A stretch of DNA of 64,000 nucleotides. It comes from Candidatus Streptomyces philanthi (GTDB lineage Bacteria > Actinomycetota > Actinomycetes > Streptomycetales > Streptomycetaceae). The notes beneath the pieces were generated by a model. That model was given only the letters and a program-made list of their open reading frames with translations. It was not told the origin of the DNA and ran no database searches. Position 1 is the stretch's first letter, and each line of letters opens with the position of its first letter. Both the position numbers and the translations under genes were made by a program. Location: contig CP073042.1 in the NCBI GenBank assembly GCA_018114805.1, positions 1,054,001-1,118,000 of the forward strand, given 5' to 3'. Positions 37,101-46,081 of this stretch are shown one piece after another.

Positions 37101-37452
37101 CAGCCAGGTGGTGGGCGAGTCCACGTCGTCCGGCTCGGACGAGAAGGTGTCGCTGCGCTCCCCCAAGGCCGGCGTCTACACCATCGAGGTGGCCGGCTAC
37201 GCCGTGCCCGCCGGCAGCACCGCCTACGACTACAGGGACCTGTTCTTCGCCCCGTCGCTCGGCGAGCTGAAGGCCGACGGCGGCAAGCGGATCACGCTCG
37301 CCAACGGGCAGTCGACGCAGGTCACGGCCGATGTCGTGGTCGCGGGCCCGGCGCCGGAGGGGCGCACGTTCTTCGGCGAGCTGTCGCTGGTCAACCAGGC
37401 CGGCACCAGCACCGGCGGCGGCAGCGTGCGGATCGGCAAGGTCATCCCGTAG
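34123..37452 (+). pseudogene. Secreted S8 (subtilisin-like) serine protease, two amber codons and no frameshift
   Basis: Extracellular protease of 1109 codons. A signal peptide (TARVVLAAGLVAALSATGVA) is followed by an inhibitor-like propeptide and the catalytic domain with Asp212 in IGVIDSGVDLAHP, His396 in EHGTHVAGITAAN and Ser592 in LQGTSMASPQAAG. A large insert with EF-hand-like Asp-rich stretches (NRDGDKTD; DLNDNGDFTDD) separates Asp and His. The C-terminal half holds beta-sandwich domains. TAG replaces codon 523 (SKET/AANYGS) and codon 949 (SART/RPTIKQ); in both places Trp fits the family or context. The frame is otherwise perfect across 3.3 kb. The first stop falls between His and Ser, so a terminated product would lack the nucleophile. 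Confidence 0.88.
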
Positions 37453-37486
37453 TACGCGACAGTACGCTGTCGTACGAGTACGCGGC

Positions 37487-37523
37487 CGGCGGGGCGAGTC
37501 GACGCCATCGGCTCGCCCCGCCG
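37487..37523 (+). terminator. Hairpin terminator after the S8 protease
   Basis: A perfect 12-base-pair stem, CGGCGGGGCGAG (37487-37498) with 37512-37523, loop of 13 bases. A smaller palindrome CGACAG TACG CTGTCG lies just before it (37457-37472). Confidence 0.75.
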
Positions 37524-37641
37524 CGTCGTGCCGGCGCCAGCCACGGGGCGGGCACGATATTCAGCGGGACCGCCCCGCCCGGCGTGGAAGGATGGCTGGT
37601 CACTACGGCTGATGTACGTCGAAAAGTTAGGAGATGCCCAG

Positions 37642-40248
37642 GTGCCTGGCACGAATCTGACCCGCGAAGAGGCGCAGGAGCGGGCGCGCCTGCTCACCGT
37701 CGACGCGTACGAGATCGAGCTCGATCTCTCCGGCGCGCAGGAAGGTGGCACTTACCGCTCGGTGACCACGGTCCGGTTCGACAGCGCCGAGGGGGGCGCT
37801 TCCTCGTTCATCGACCTGGTCGCGCCCGCGGTGGGCGAGGTGGTGCTGAACGGCACGGCGCTGGACGCGGCCGAGGTCTTCGCCGACTCCCGGATCGCGC
37901 TGCCCGACCTGCGCGCGGGCCGCAACGAGCTGCGCGTCGTGGCCGACTGCGCGTACACCAACACCGGCGAGGGGCTGCACCGGTTCGTCGACCCGGTGGA
38001 CCAGCAGGCGTATCTGTACACCCAGTTCGAGGTGCCGGACGCGCGCCGGGTCTTCGCGTCCTTCGAGCAGCCGGACCTGAAGGCGACGTTCCAGTTCACC
38101 GTGGTGGCCCCGGAGGGCTGGACGGTGGTCTCCAACTCGCCGACGCCCGAGCCGAAGGGCACCACCTGGGCCTTCGCGCCCACGGCGCGCATCTCCAGCT
38201 ACATCACGGCGCTGATCGTCGGCCCGTACCACAGCGTGCACAGCACGTACGAGAAGGACGGGAGCTCGGTGCCGCTGGGCATCTACTGCCGTCCCTCGCT
38301 GGCCGAGTACCTGGACGCGGACGCGATCTTCGAGGTCACCCGGCAGGGCTTCGACTGGTTCGAGGAGAAGTTCGACTACGCGTACCCGTTCGCCAAGTAC
38401 GACCAGCTCTTCGTGCCGGAGTTCAACGCCGGCGCGATGGAGAACGCGGGCGCGGTCACCATTCGCGACCAGTACGTCTTCCGGTCCAAGGTGACCGACG
38501 CGACGTACGAGGTGCGGGCCGAGACGATCCTGCACGAGCTGGCCCACATGTGGTTCGGCAACCTGGTCACCATGGAGTGGTGGAACGACCTGTGGCTGAA
38601 CGAGTCGTTCGCCACCTACACCTCCATCGCCTGCCAGGCGTACGCCCCGGGCTCGAAGTGGCCGCACTCGTGGACCGCGTTCGCCAACTCGATGAAGACC
38701 TGGGCCTACCGGCAGGACCAGTTGCCGTCCACGCACCCGATCATGGCCGAGATCAACGACCTGGACGACGTGCTGGTCAACTTCGACGGCATCACGTACG
38801 CCAAGGGCGCCAGCGTCCTCAAGCAGCTCGTGGCCTACGTCGGCATCGACGAGTTCTTCCGGGGCGTGCAAGCGTACTTCAAGCGCCACGCGTACGGCAA
38901 CACGCGGCTGAGCGACCTGCTGGGCACCCTTGAGGAGACCAGCGGGCGCGACCTGAAGACGTGGTCGAAGCTGTGGCTGGAGACGGCCGGCATCAACATC
39001 CTGCGCCCGGAGATCGAGACGGACGCGAACGGGATCATCACCTCCTTCGCCGTCCGTCAGGAGACCCCCGCGCTGCCCGCCGGCGCCAAGGGCGAGCCGA
39101 CGCTCCGCCCGCACCGGATCGCGATCGGCGCCTACGACCTGGACGCCAACGGCAAGCTGGTGCGCGGCGCCGGCGTCCCCGACGGCGAGGACTGGGGGCG
39201 GATCGAGCTGGACGTGGACGGCGAGCTGACGCCGGTCCCGCAGTTGGTCGGCAAGCCGCGCCCCGCGGTGGTGCTGCTCAACGACGACGACCTGTCGTAC
39301 GCCAAGGTGCGCCTGGACGAGGAGTCGCTGCGCCAGGTCACCCAGCACCTGGGCGACTTCGCCGAGTCGCTGCCGCGCGCGCTGTGCTGGGCCTCGGCGT
39401 GGGACATGACCCGCGACGGCGAGCTGGCCACCCGCGACTACCTGGAGCTGGTGCTCTCCGGCATCGGCAAGGAGTCCGACATCGGCGTCGTGCAGTCACT
39501 GCACCGCCAGGTGAAGCTGGCCCTGGACGTGTACGCGGCCCCCGCCTGGCGCGAGAGCGGGCTCGCGAAGTGGGGCGAGGCGGCACTGGAGCACCTGCGG
39601 GCCGCCGCGCCCGGCAGCGACCACCAGTTGGCGTGGGCCCGCGCGTTCGCCGCGACCGCCCGCACCGAGGAGCACCTGGACCTGCTAGCCACGCTGCTCG
39701 ACGGCAGCCAGTCCGTCGATGGCCTGGCCGTGGACACCGACCTGCGCTGGTGGCTGCTGCTGCGGCTGGCCGCCACCGGCCGCGCCGACGACGCGGCGAT
39801 CGACGCCGAGCTGGAGCGGGACAGGACCTCGGCCGGCGAGCAGCACGCGGCCAGCGCCCGCGCGGCGCGCCCGACGCCGGAGGCCAAGGAGCGGGTGTGG
39901 GCGGCGGTCGTGGAGTCGGACACGCTGCCGAACGCCATGCAGGAGGCGGCCATCAACGGCTTCGTCCAGGCCGACCAGCGCGAGTTGCTGGCGCCGTACG
40001 CGGAGAAGTACTTCGCGGCGGTCAAGGGCGTCTGGGACGACTGCAGCCACGAGATCGCCCAGCAGATCGCGGTGGGCCTCTACCCCTCGCTGCAGATCTC
40101 GCAGGCCACGCTGGACGCCACGGACGCGTGGCTGGCCAGCGCCGAGCCGAGCGCGGCGCTGCGCCGCGTGGTGACGGAGAACCGGGCGGGCGTGGAGCGG
40201 GCGCTGCGTGCGCAGCGGGCCGACGCCGACGCGGCAGCGGCGGCATAG
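37642..40248 (+). CDS. pepN: Aminopeptidase N, M1 family (second copy)
   Basis: The GTG at 37642 (VPGTNLTREEAQERARLLTV) follows AGGAGA and matches the start of the copy at 25602. The 868-residue product has NAGAMENAG and the zinc motif HELAHMWFGN with His298, Glu299, His302 and Glu321 in WLNESF. The ERAP1-like C-terminal domain is complete and the Ala-rich end stops with TAG. No lesion in 2.6 kb. Compared with the other copy it lacks about fifteen residues before the active site and has an extra loop (AGAKGEPTLRP region). In other Streptomyces a pepN gene sits close to this position. Two intact copies in 15 kb point to a continued need for peptide recycling. Confidence 0.95.
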   Translation: MPGTNLTREEAQERARLLTVDAYEIELDLSGAQEGGTYRSVTTVRFDSAEGGASSFIDLVAPAVGEVVLNGTALDAAEVFADSRIALPDLRAGRNELRVVADCAYTNTGEGLHRFVDPVDQQAYLYTQFEVPDARRVFASFEQPDLKATFQFTVVAPEGWTVVSNSPTPEPKGTTWAFAPTARISSYITALIVGPYHSVHSTYEKDGSSVPLGIYCRPSLAEYLDADAIFEVTRQGFDWFEEKFDYAYPFAKYDQLFVPEFNAGAMENAGAVTIRDQYVFRSKVTDATYEVRAETILHELAHMWFGNLVTMEWWNDLWLNESFATYTSIACQAYAPGSKWPHSWTAFANSMKTWAYRQDQLPSTHPIMAEINDLDDVLVNFDGITYAKGASVLKQLVAYVGIDEFFRGVQAYFKRHAYGNTRLSDLLGTLEETSGRDLKTWSKLWLETAGINILRPEIETDANGIITSFAVRQETPALPAGAKGEPTLRPHRIAIGAYDLDANGKLVRGAGVPDGEDWGRIELDVDGELTPVPQLVGKPRPAVVLLNDDDLSYAKVRLDEESLRQVTQHLGDFAESLPRALCWASAWDMTRDGELATRDYLELVLSGIGKESDIGVVQSLHRQVKLALDVYAAPAWRESGLAKWGEAALEHLRAAAPGSDHQLAWARAFAATARTEEHLDLLATLLDGSQSVDGLAVDTDLRWWLLLRLAATGRADDAAIDAELERDRTSAGEQHAASARAARPTPEAKERVWAAVVESDTLPNAMQEAAINGFVQADQRELLAPYAEKYFAAVKGVWDDCSHEIAQQIAVGLYPSLQISQATLDATDAWLASAEPSAALRRVVTENRAGVERALRAQRADADAAAAA

Positions 40249-40381
40249 CGCTGTCGCGGCAGCGGCGGGCTGGGGCGGTCGTGACCGTCGACGGACCGGG
40301 GTCGGCCCCCGTCCCTCCTGGTGGGGGGCAGGGGCCGGTCGCGTTGTGGGCGGGGTGCGCGGGCCGTCGCGCGGCGGGGGG

Positions 40382-41351
40382 CTAGCTGGCCCGGGCGGCC
40401 CGGCGGGCGAGCAGCGCCTCGCGTCGCTCGTCGAAGCGGGTCGCCTGCTCGTCGAGCCCGCCCATGAACATGCCCAGCTCTTCCTGGGCCGCGAGCCCGT
40501 CCGGGCCGAGACCGGAGATCTCCAGCACCTTGAGGTAGCGCAGCACGGGCTGGAGCACGTCGTCGTGGTGGATGCGCAGGTTGTAGATGCCGCCGATGGC
40601 CATCTGGGCCGCCGCCCGCTCGAAGCCGGGGATGCCGTGGCCCGGCATCCGGAAGGCCACCACCACGTCGCGCACGGCGCACATGGTCTGGTCGGGGGCC
40701 ATCTCGAACGCCGCCGCGAACAGGTTGCGGTAGAAGACCATGTGCAGGTTCTCGTCGGTGGCGATGCGCGCCAGCATCCGGTCGCACACCGGGTCGCCCG
40801 AGTGGTGACCGGTGTTGCGGTGCGAGATGCGGGTGGCGAGTTCCTGGAAGGCGACGTACGCGATCGAGTGCAGCATGCTGTGCGCGTTGTCGGACTCGAA
40901 CCCCTCCGAACATGTGCGACATGCGGAAGCGTTCGAGTTCGACGGGGTCGACGGCGCGGGAGGTGAGCAGGTAGTCCCGCATCACGATGCCGTGCCGGCC
41001 CTCCTCCGCGGTCCACTGGTGCACCCAGGTGCCCCAGGCGCCGTCCGGGCCGAAGAGGGTGGCGATCTCGTAGTGGTAGCTGGACAGGTCATCCTCGGTG
41101 AGGAGGTTGACCACCAGCGCCACCCGGCCGACCGAGCTGACCTTGGACTGGTCGGGGGCCCACGCCTCGCCGCCCATCACGCCGTCGAAGTTACGGCCGT
41201 CGCTCCACGGCACGTACTCGTGGGGCATCCATTCCTTGGCGACACACAGATGCCGGTTCAGCTCGGTCTCGACGACCTCTTCGAGCGCGTACAACAACTG
41301 GCTGTCGCTCGATGCGGCCTTTCCCGGACGACGAGTTATGGCGGTGGTCAC
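40382..41351 (-). pseudogene. Acyl-ACP desaturase (diiron, ferritin-like), one frameshift
   Basis: Introduces a double bond into acyl-ACP chains using a diiron centre. The GTG at 41351 follows AGGAGT. The N-terminal half, with LLYALEEVVETELNRHLCVA and the iron motif WTAEEGRHGIVMRDYL, and the C-terminal half, with the second motif ARIATDENLHMVFYRNLF, are each intact. One extra base near 40909-40911 breaks the frame inside RFRMSHM/SEGFESDNAHS. The first half alone cannot hold both irons. Correcting one base gives a normal 322-residue desaturase. Upstream lies a regular operator-like array (41404-41450), so control elements remain. Confidence 0.82.
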
Positions 41352-41403
41352 AGCGGGGACTCCTGGGGACGGGGAGTAACGGACTACTGGGGACGTGTCC
41401 GAC

Positions 41404-41450
41404 TTACGGTTCCGTAGGTTATGACAACGTAGGTTAAAGCGTCCGTAAAC
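41404..41450 (-). promoter_or_regulatory. Operator-like repeats upstream of the desaturase gene
   Basis: On the + strand TTACGGTTCCGTAG (41404-41417) is a near-perfect palindrome and GTAGGTTA occurs at 41414-41421 and again (GTAGGTTA) at 41429-41436, followed by GTCCGTAAAC. Read on the desaturase strand, TTGTCA and TAAGTC could be a -35 and -10 overlapped by these repeats. The pattern is typical of TetR-family operators; no such regulator gene is adjacent. Confidence 0.55.
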
Positions 41451-41498
41451 ACCAAGCCGTCGCCCTCCGCCCCGCCCGCGCGACGCGCGGGCGCCGGA

Positions 41499-42688
41499 TC
41501 AGCCGGTGAGTGCCACGTAGCGCTCCACGAGGCGGGCCTGGCCGGTGGCGGTGAGGACGCCGTGGGCCCGCAGCCGGGCGATGCCGCCGTCCGGGAAGAC
41601 GTCGAGGCGCAGGTGGGTGGCGGCGGGAGCGGCGAGCCGGAAGCGGTGCGGGGAGTCGGGTAGCAGGGCGATGCGCGGCAGGATCTCGTACCAGGACGCC
41701 TCGTCGGCCGGGTCGGCGGCCGTGGCGTCGCAGCCGCACACCGCGACCCAGCCCGCCGCGTTGCCCTTGAGGTAGGCGGTGTCGATCTCCAGGGCGCGGA
41801 TCTCGCCGTGTCTCGTGAGCCGGAACCGCACCCAGTCGTGGCTGCCCCGCTCCCGGCGCCGGCGGTTCTCCCAGCAGTCGTCCATCTGGCGGGCCAGGTC
41901 GGGGCGGATGATGTTGGTGGGGGGCGAGTAGAAGCGGTCGGACGCGTCCTCGACGGCCCCGCCGTGTACCACCGACGCCAGGTCGAAGGTGCCGAGCAGG
42001 CCCAGCCATTCGGGGTCGGGGACCACCGTGCCGTGCACCCGCAGCCGAGCGATGCCGCCGTCGGGGTACTGGCCCAGGCGCAGGTGGGCGAAGCGCCGCC
42101 GCACGTCGACGGCGAAGCCGTTGGCGGCGTGGCCCCGTACGGGCGTGGGCGGCACCAGCGACTCCCAGCGCACCGCGCGTCCGAGAGCAGGTCCCGCACG
42201 CTCGGCGTGCCCGGGACGGCCGCGGCCTCCACGCTGACGCGCTGCGGGTGGTTCCCTCGAAAGTGGGCGGTGTCCACGACCACTCCGTGGACGACGCCGG
42301 GCGCGCCGAGCCGGATCACCGCCCAGTCGCGGTCTCCGTCGGCGGGGAAGGGGTGATCGGCGTCCGTGCCCCTGCGGCGCCGGATCTCCCAGCCGTCCAT
42401 CACCTTGCCCTTGTGGCCGAACGCCCGCGGGTCGAACGTCGCGGGCCCGGGCAGCAGCAGGTTCTCGCGCTCCGCGAAGAACTCGTCGTTGGCCGCGACG
42501 ACTCCGCCGCCCAGCCGCCGGTCGGCGAGGTCGACGAGCGCGGCGAACGAGAACTCGCCGCCCCGGTAGTCGGCGTACAGGTCGCCGCCACGGTACGGGC
42601 GCGCGTCAGCGTCGGCATGGGAGGCGGTCCCGGAGGAGGGGGCGGTGACGGGGTCGGTGTCGGGGGACGCGTCGGAGCTGGCGGGCAT
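41499..42688 (-). pseudogene. alc: Allantoicase, one frameshift
   Basis: Splits allantoate into urea and ureidoglycolate in purine nitrogen recovery. The ATG at 42688 begins a short Ser/Asp-rich leader, then FSFAALVDLADRRLGGGVVA, FDPRAFGHKGKVMDGWEIRR and DWAVIRLGAPGVVHGVVVDT. The second half has RFYSPPTNIIRPDLARQMDD and DWVRFRLTRHGEIRALEIDT, showing the two repeated jelly-roll domains of the family, and ends ARLVERYVALTG. One missing base near 42178 separates LLSDAR from AVRWESLVPPTPV. No other allantoin genes are next to it. Length after correction, 397 residues, is normal. The lesion removes the second domain, so activity is unlikely. Confidence 0.82.
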
Positions 42689-42993
42689 GGGTAGCCTTTC
42701 GTGAGCGGGGTCGCCGGGTGGGTTCGCTTGGCGGAGGAGGCGGGATCGCCTGGCCCGGGCGGTGCGGGGTGGCGCGATGGGCCCGGTCTGGGTGCCGGTG
42801 GAGCCGTCACCGGGCACCCGCACCGGACGGCGGACGGAAGCGCGCGGTCGCGCACGAACGGCAGATGGCAGACGGCGGACGGGCGGCGACAGACGGCGGC
42901 GGGAAACGAGCGGCGAGGGCGTGGGACTGGTCCGCTTCCCGAGCGTGACAGCCGCAACCTCGCCGGTCCATCGAAAGTTTCTGACCGGACTTT
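42689..42993. other. Intergenic region between LysR and allantoicase genes
   Basis: About 305 bases. Open frames are GC-bias artefacts. A short direct repeat of ACGGCGGACGG-type sequence near 42826-42900 is the only structure seen. The promoter of the allantoicase gene should lie here. Confidence 0.4.
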
Positions 42994-43995
42994 TCAGTTG
43001 AGCTGAACGTTCTTGCCCTTGCCCGGGCGGGCCACGCCCGGGAGGGGTTCGATGCGTCGCGCCGTCGGCCGGCCGGGCCGCGCGGCCGCCACGGCGTGCA
43101 GCGCGTCCAGCACGCGGGCGAGCCCCGGCGCCCCCTCGGCCCCCTTGCGTACGGCGGCCACGACGTGCCGGCACGGCCGGTCGGCACGTAGCACCCGCAC
43201 AGCGACCGCCGGGTCGGCACCGCCTTACTCCGCGGCCATGGCCATCCTCGGCACCAGCGCGACGCCCATCCCGGCGGCGACCAGGGCGAGGATCGAGGGC
43301 CAGTCGGCGGCGGCGTGCGCCTGCTCGGGTACGAACCCGGCCGCCTGGCACGCGACGGTGGTGATCTCCGACCAGGGCCCGCTGCTGCCGTAGATCCACG
43401 CCTCCCCCGCCAGGTCCGCGAGGCGCAGGTCGGGCGCGGCAGCCAGCGGGTGCCGGGCGGGCAGCGCGACGTCCAGCGGGTCGGCGAGCAGGGGTACGCG
43501 CGTGAACTTCGGGTCCCGCGCCGGCGGCGCGTGCGCGGCCAGCGACAGGACCAGGTCGACGGCCCCCCGGGCGAGCAGTTCGTACGCCTGCGCCGCCTCG
43601 GCCTGGTGCACCCGCACCTCAAGTGCGGGGTGTCGGCGGCGTAGTTGCTGGGCGGCGGGCACCACGAGGGCGGGGATGGCGGTGCTGAACGCGCCGACCC
43701 GCATCCGCCCGCTCTCCCCGCGCCGGTACCCGGCCAACTCCGCCTCCGCCGGCTCCAACTGGGCGAAGACCTCCTCGGTGTGTCGCAGTACGAGTCGGGC
43801 GGCGTCCGTCAGCCGCACCCGCCGCCCGTGCGGCTCAAGCAGCGGCACATCCAACTGCTTGGCCAGCCCCGAGAGCTGCTGCGAGACCGCCGACGGCGTC
43901 ATGCGCAGGGCCTGGGCCGTCGCGGTGACCGTGCCCAGCTCGTCGAGGGTGCGCAGCACGCGGAGCTTTCTGACATCCCAGTCCGCCGTGGCCAA
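42994..43995 (-). pseudogene. LysR-family transcriptional regulator with an in-frame TAA
   Basis: DNA-binding regulator. The TTG at 43995 starts MATADWDVRKLRVLRTLDEL; the winged-helix recognition part LRMTPSAVSQQLSGLAKQLD follows, then a ligand-binding domain (RMRVGAFSTAIPALVVPAAQ; AGMGVALVPRMAMAAE). A TAA at codon 257 (43227-43225) ends the protein before the last strands. The same frame continues GGADPAVAVRVLRADRPCRH to 42994. The loss of about 75 residues, counted to 42994, probably destroys the second lobe of the sensor domain. It is oriented like the allantoicase gene, but no direct link is shown. Confidence 0.78.
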
Positions 43996-44332
43996 ACGCT
44001 ACCTAGCCCGGCCACGCGAGAGGCTGCCGCGCACGCCCGGGCCCCACGCCTCCCCCACCCGGCCGACGGTACGGGGCCTGCCGCGGGCTCATGACTCGGC
44101 GGCTCGCGGTGACGCGGCGTGCGGTGACGCGCGTGCGGAGACGCGGCGCGCGGCGGTGCGGTGCGCGGGGATCGTACGTGCGCGGCCAGGGGCGTGCGCG
44201 TGGGGCCAGGGGCCGTAGGTGTGCGGCCGGGCGGGCGGTCCAGCGCGCGCTAGCGAATACGGCCTCGAAGTCCGGCCACACCGAAGGCGCTCACGGCGTG
44301 CGCCGCGAGCGCCTGGCGGTGGAGCGGGGACT
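43996..44332. other. Intergenic region, no gene seen
   Basis: About 340 bases, GC-rich, containing runs of GCGGTGACGCGGCGTGCGGT-like repeats near 44105-44165 but no supported gene or hairpin. Confidence 0.4.
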
Positions 44333-44575
44333 TCAGCTCGTGGTCTGCTTGTCGCTCTTGCTGCCGATCATCACGAGGCCCGCGATCACGAGGAACGACA
44401 CGATGGGAGCGGCGACGTAAAGGCCGAGCGTCTCCATGACGCTCAGACCCGGACCCGGGTCGTCACCGTCGTCGCGGGTGAGCGCGAACGCGGGGGACGA
44501 CATCAGCAGCATCCACGTCAGCCCGGCGGTGATCGTACCGGCGCGCAGGGCGTTCTTCTTGGCCTTAGTCCTCAC
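44333..44575 (-). CDS. Small secreted or two-pass membrane protein, conserved type in Streptomyces
   Basis: An 80-residue protein: basic head MRTKAKKNALRAG, a hydrophobic segment (TITAGLTWMLLMSSPAFA) that ends like a signal peptide, the exposed acidic motif LTRDDGDDPGPGLSVMETLG, and a second membrane helix (LYVAAPIVSFLVIAGLVMIG) before a basic tail. The pattern suggests an outside N-terminal loop and one anchoring helix. GTG at 44575 has no Shine-Dalgarno sequence, but TAAATT lies seven bases upstream, as in leaderless transcripts. Frame intact. Function unknown. Confidence 0.75.
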   Translation of the reverse strand: MRTKAKKNALRAGTITAGLTWMLLMSSPAFALTRDDGDDPGPGLSVMETLGLYVAAPIVSFLVIAGLVMIGSKSDKQTTS

Positions 44576-45067
44576 AGCAGCAATTTACCCAACGGGTCCC
44601 GACACCGCGCACCCGGGGTGCGTAACCCCCGCCCGCCACCTGCCCGCGCTCAGGGGGAACGCCGGTACGGGTGGTCGCTGACCGGGTCGCCGATGCTGTG
44701 ACGCGACGGAACGCGACGGGACGGGACGTGATACGGGGCAGCGTGGCGTGTGCGGGGGGGGAGGCGGCGTGGCGCGGAGCGCGGGCGAAGGCGCCGCCTG
44801 GGGGCGCGGGGCGAGGCGGGGCGGCGAGGAACGGCTCGGCGTACGGGGCGCTGAGGTCGGGCCCGGCGCGGTGCGCGGTTCCGGGCCCGGTGTGGCGCGC
44901 GCGGAGGTCGGGTTTCTCAGTACTCGGTACTCGTTCTCAGTGCTCGGGTTTTCGACGGCCGGGCCTCGGCGTCGGCGCTGTTCCACGCGTCGCGCGGGTC
45001 ACCGTGCCCGCGTCGCACCCGGGCCCCGCTCTCCCGCGCACGCTGTGATCATCGCAGGGGACGGCGG
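44576..45067. other. Intergenic region, no gene seen
   Basis: About 490 bases of G-rich sequence on the + strand. A loose repeat, CTCAGTACTCGG and CTCAGTGCTCGG (44917-44948), is visible. No family match in the open frames. Confidence 0.4.
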
Positions 45068-45349
45068 TCAGCAGGCCGCGGGCGCCGGTCCCATGTCGGC
45101 GCGCTCGACCGGGTAAGCGGCGGCAGTGGGCTCGCTGGTGAGCGGACGCTCGGCGCCCAACGGCGGCTCGCTGGTCAGCGGCGCGGCGTCGGACAGCGGC
45201 GGTTCACTGGTCAGGGGCTGCTCGAACCCGCAGGCACCGGAGCCGTCCAGCGCCGACTCGGGGTCGGACACGCCCTCGTAGAGATCGGGCTGGGATGGCT
45301 CCGCCTGTTTGGAAAGGGTGGGCGGGAAGATGTGCACGGGCGCGGCCAC
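45068..45349 (-). CDS. Small protein with repeated PLTSEP motif
   Basis: A 93-residue protein starting MAAPVHIFPPTLSKQAEPSQ at GTG 45349, seven bases after a consensus AGGAGG. The middle carries PDLYEGVSDPESALDGSGAC GFEQ followed by four copies of a LTSEP unit (QPLTSEPPLS, APLTSEPPLG, RPLTSEPT). It ends PAAC. There is no signal peptide or membrane helix, so it should be cytoplasmic unless processed. The strong ribosome binding site and a clean frame argue that it is real. It has the size and repeat structure of a modified-peptide precursor, but no maturation genes are near, and small Streptomyces proteins with a GSGACGFEQPL-like core may be an ordinary family. Function unknown. Confidence 0.6.
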   Translation of the reverse strand: MAAPVHIFPPTLSKQAEPSQPDLYEGVSDPESALDGSGACGFEQPLTSEPPLSDAAPLTSEPPLGAERPLTSEPTAAAYPVERADMGPAPAAC

Positions 45350-46081
45350 ACGGGCCTCCTGGTGTCGGTGGGCAGTGAGACACGTCGAGCCCTACCCATT
45401 GCGGGCCGGGACAGACGTATCTCACCCTCTAACGTGCTCCAGGTCACATTCTCTTCCCGGCAGGCGATTTACCGCTCCCCACGGTCGTTCACAGCGAGAT
45501 GTAGCCCGCGCAGCGCACTGTGACGACGGATTTACGGAGCAATCCGGGCCGCCCACCCCCCCGGAACGCCCCGACAACCGGCAATCGCGGCACTTCGGTC
45601 ACCGCCGTTGACACCTCGACCAGCCGAGTGGTGGGCTCGGCGAGCCGGTCAACTCGCGGCACCCACACGCCACTCCGCCCCCCGCCAGCGCTGCCACCGC
45701 TCACCCCACGCCCACCCCGCCCGCGCCCTGCCGATGCCGTCGGCTCCCGGGCACGCCGCACACGGCGCCGGGGTCGGCACGACCGCCGGCGGGCACGGCA
45801 GGGGGCGGGTTCGGGGCCGCATTCGGAATGCGGGTACGGGGCCTGCGTACGGGGCTCGGCTGCGTACGGGGGGCGACGACGACAACACGACCGTAGCGCG
45901 TGGCGACGGGCGCGGTGACTCGTCATCCACAACCCCATTCGTGTTATCCGTTTAGCCCACAACTAGTTATCCACAGCCCTCGTCACGCCTTCCCCGCATC
46001 CACCACAATCGCTGTATCCGCCACGTCCCACGGCACCCGCCGCGGGCGACGCAAGGCGCTGGACGAGTTAAGGAGGGGGCT
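45350..46081. other. Intergenic region with DnaA-box-like sites
   Basis: About 730 bases. The segment 45923-45975 contains TCATCCACA (45923-45931) and a perfect TTATCCACA (45967-45975), with TTATCCGTT (45944-45952) between. These resemble DnaA boxes. The sequence 45940-46020 is less GC-rich and probably includes the promoter of the glycosidase gene. No coding sequence is supported. Confidence 0.5.

Noticed and set aside
41384..43399. A 671-codon frame on the reverse strand joining allantoicase and LysR regions
   Set aside because: It includes the real N-terminal allantoicase frame but runs past its frameshift into nonsense (TRPTASTRPPPTSSAPTWPA); the length is produced by the lesion and by GC bias.
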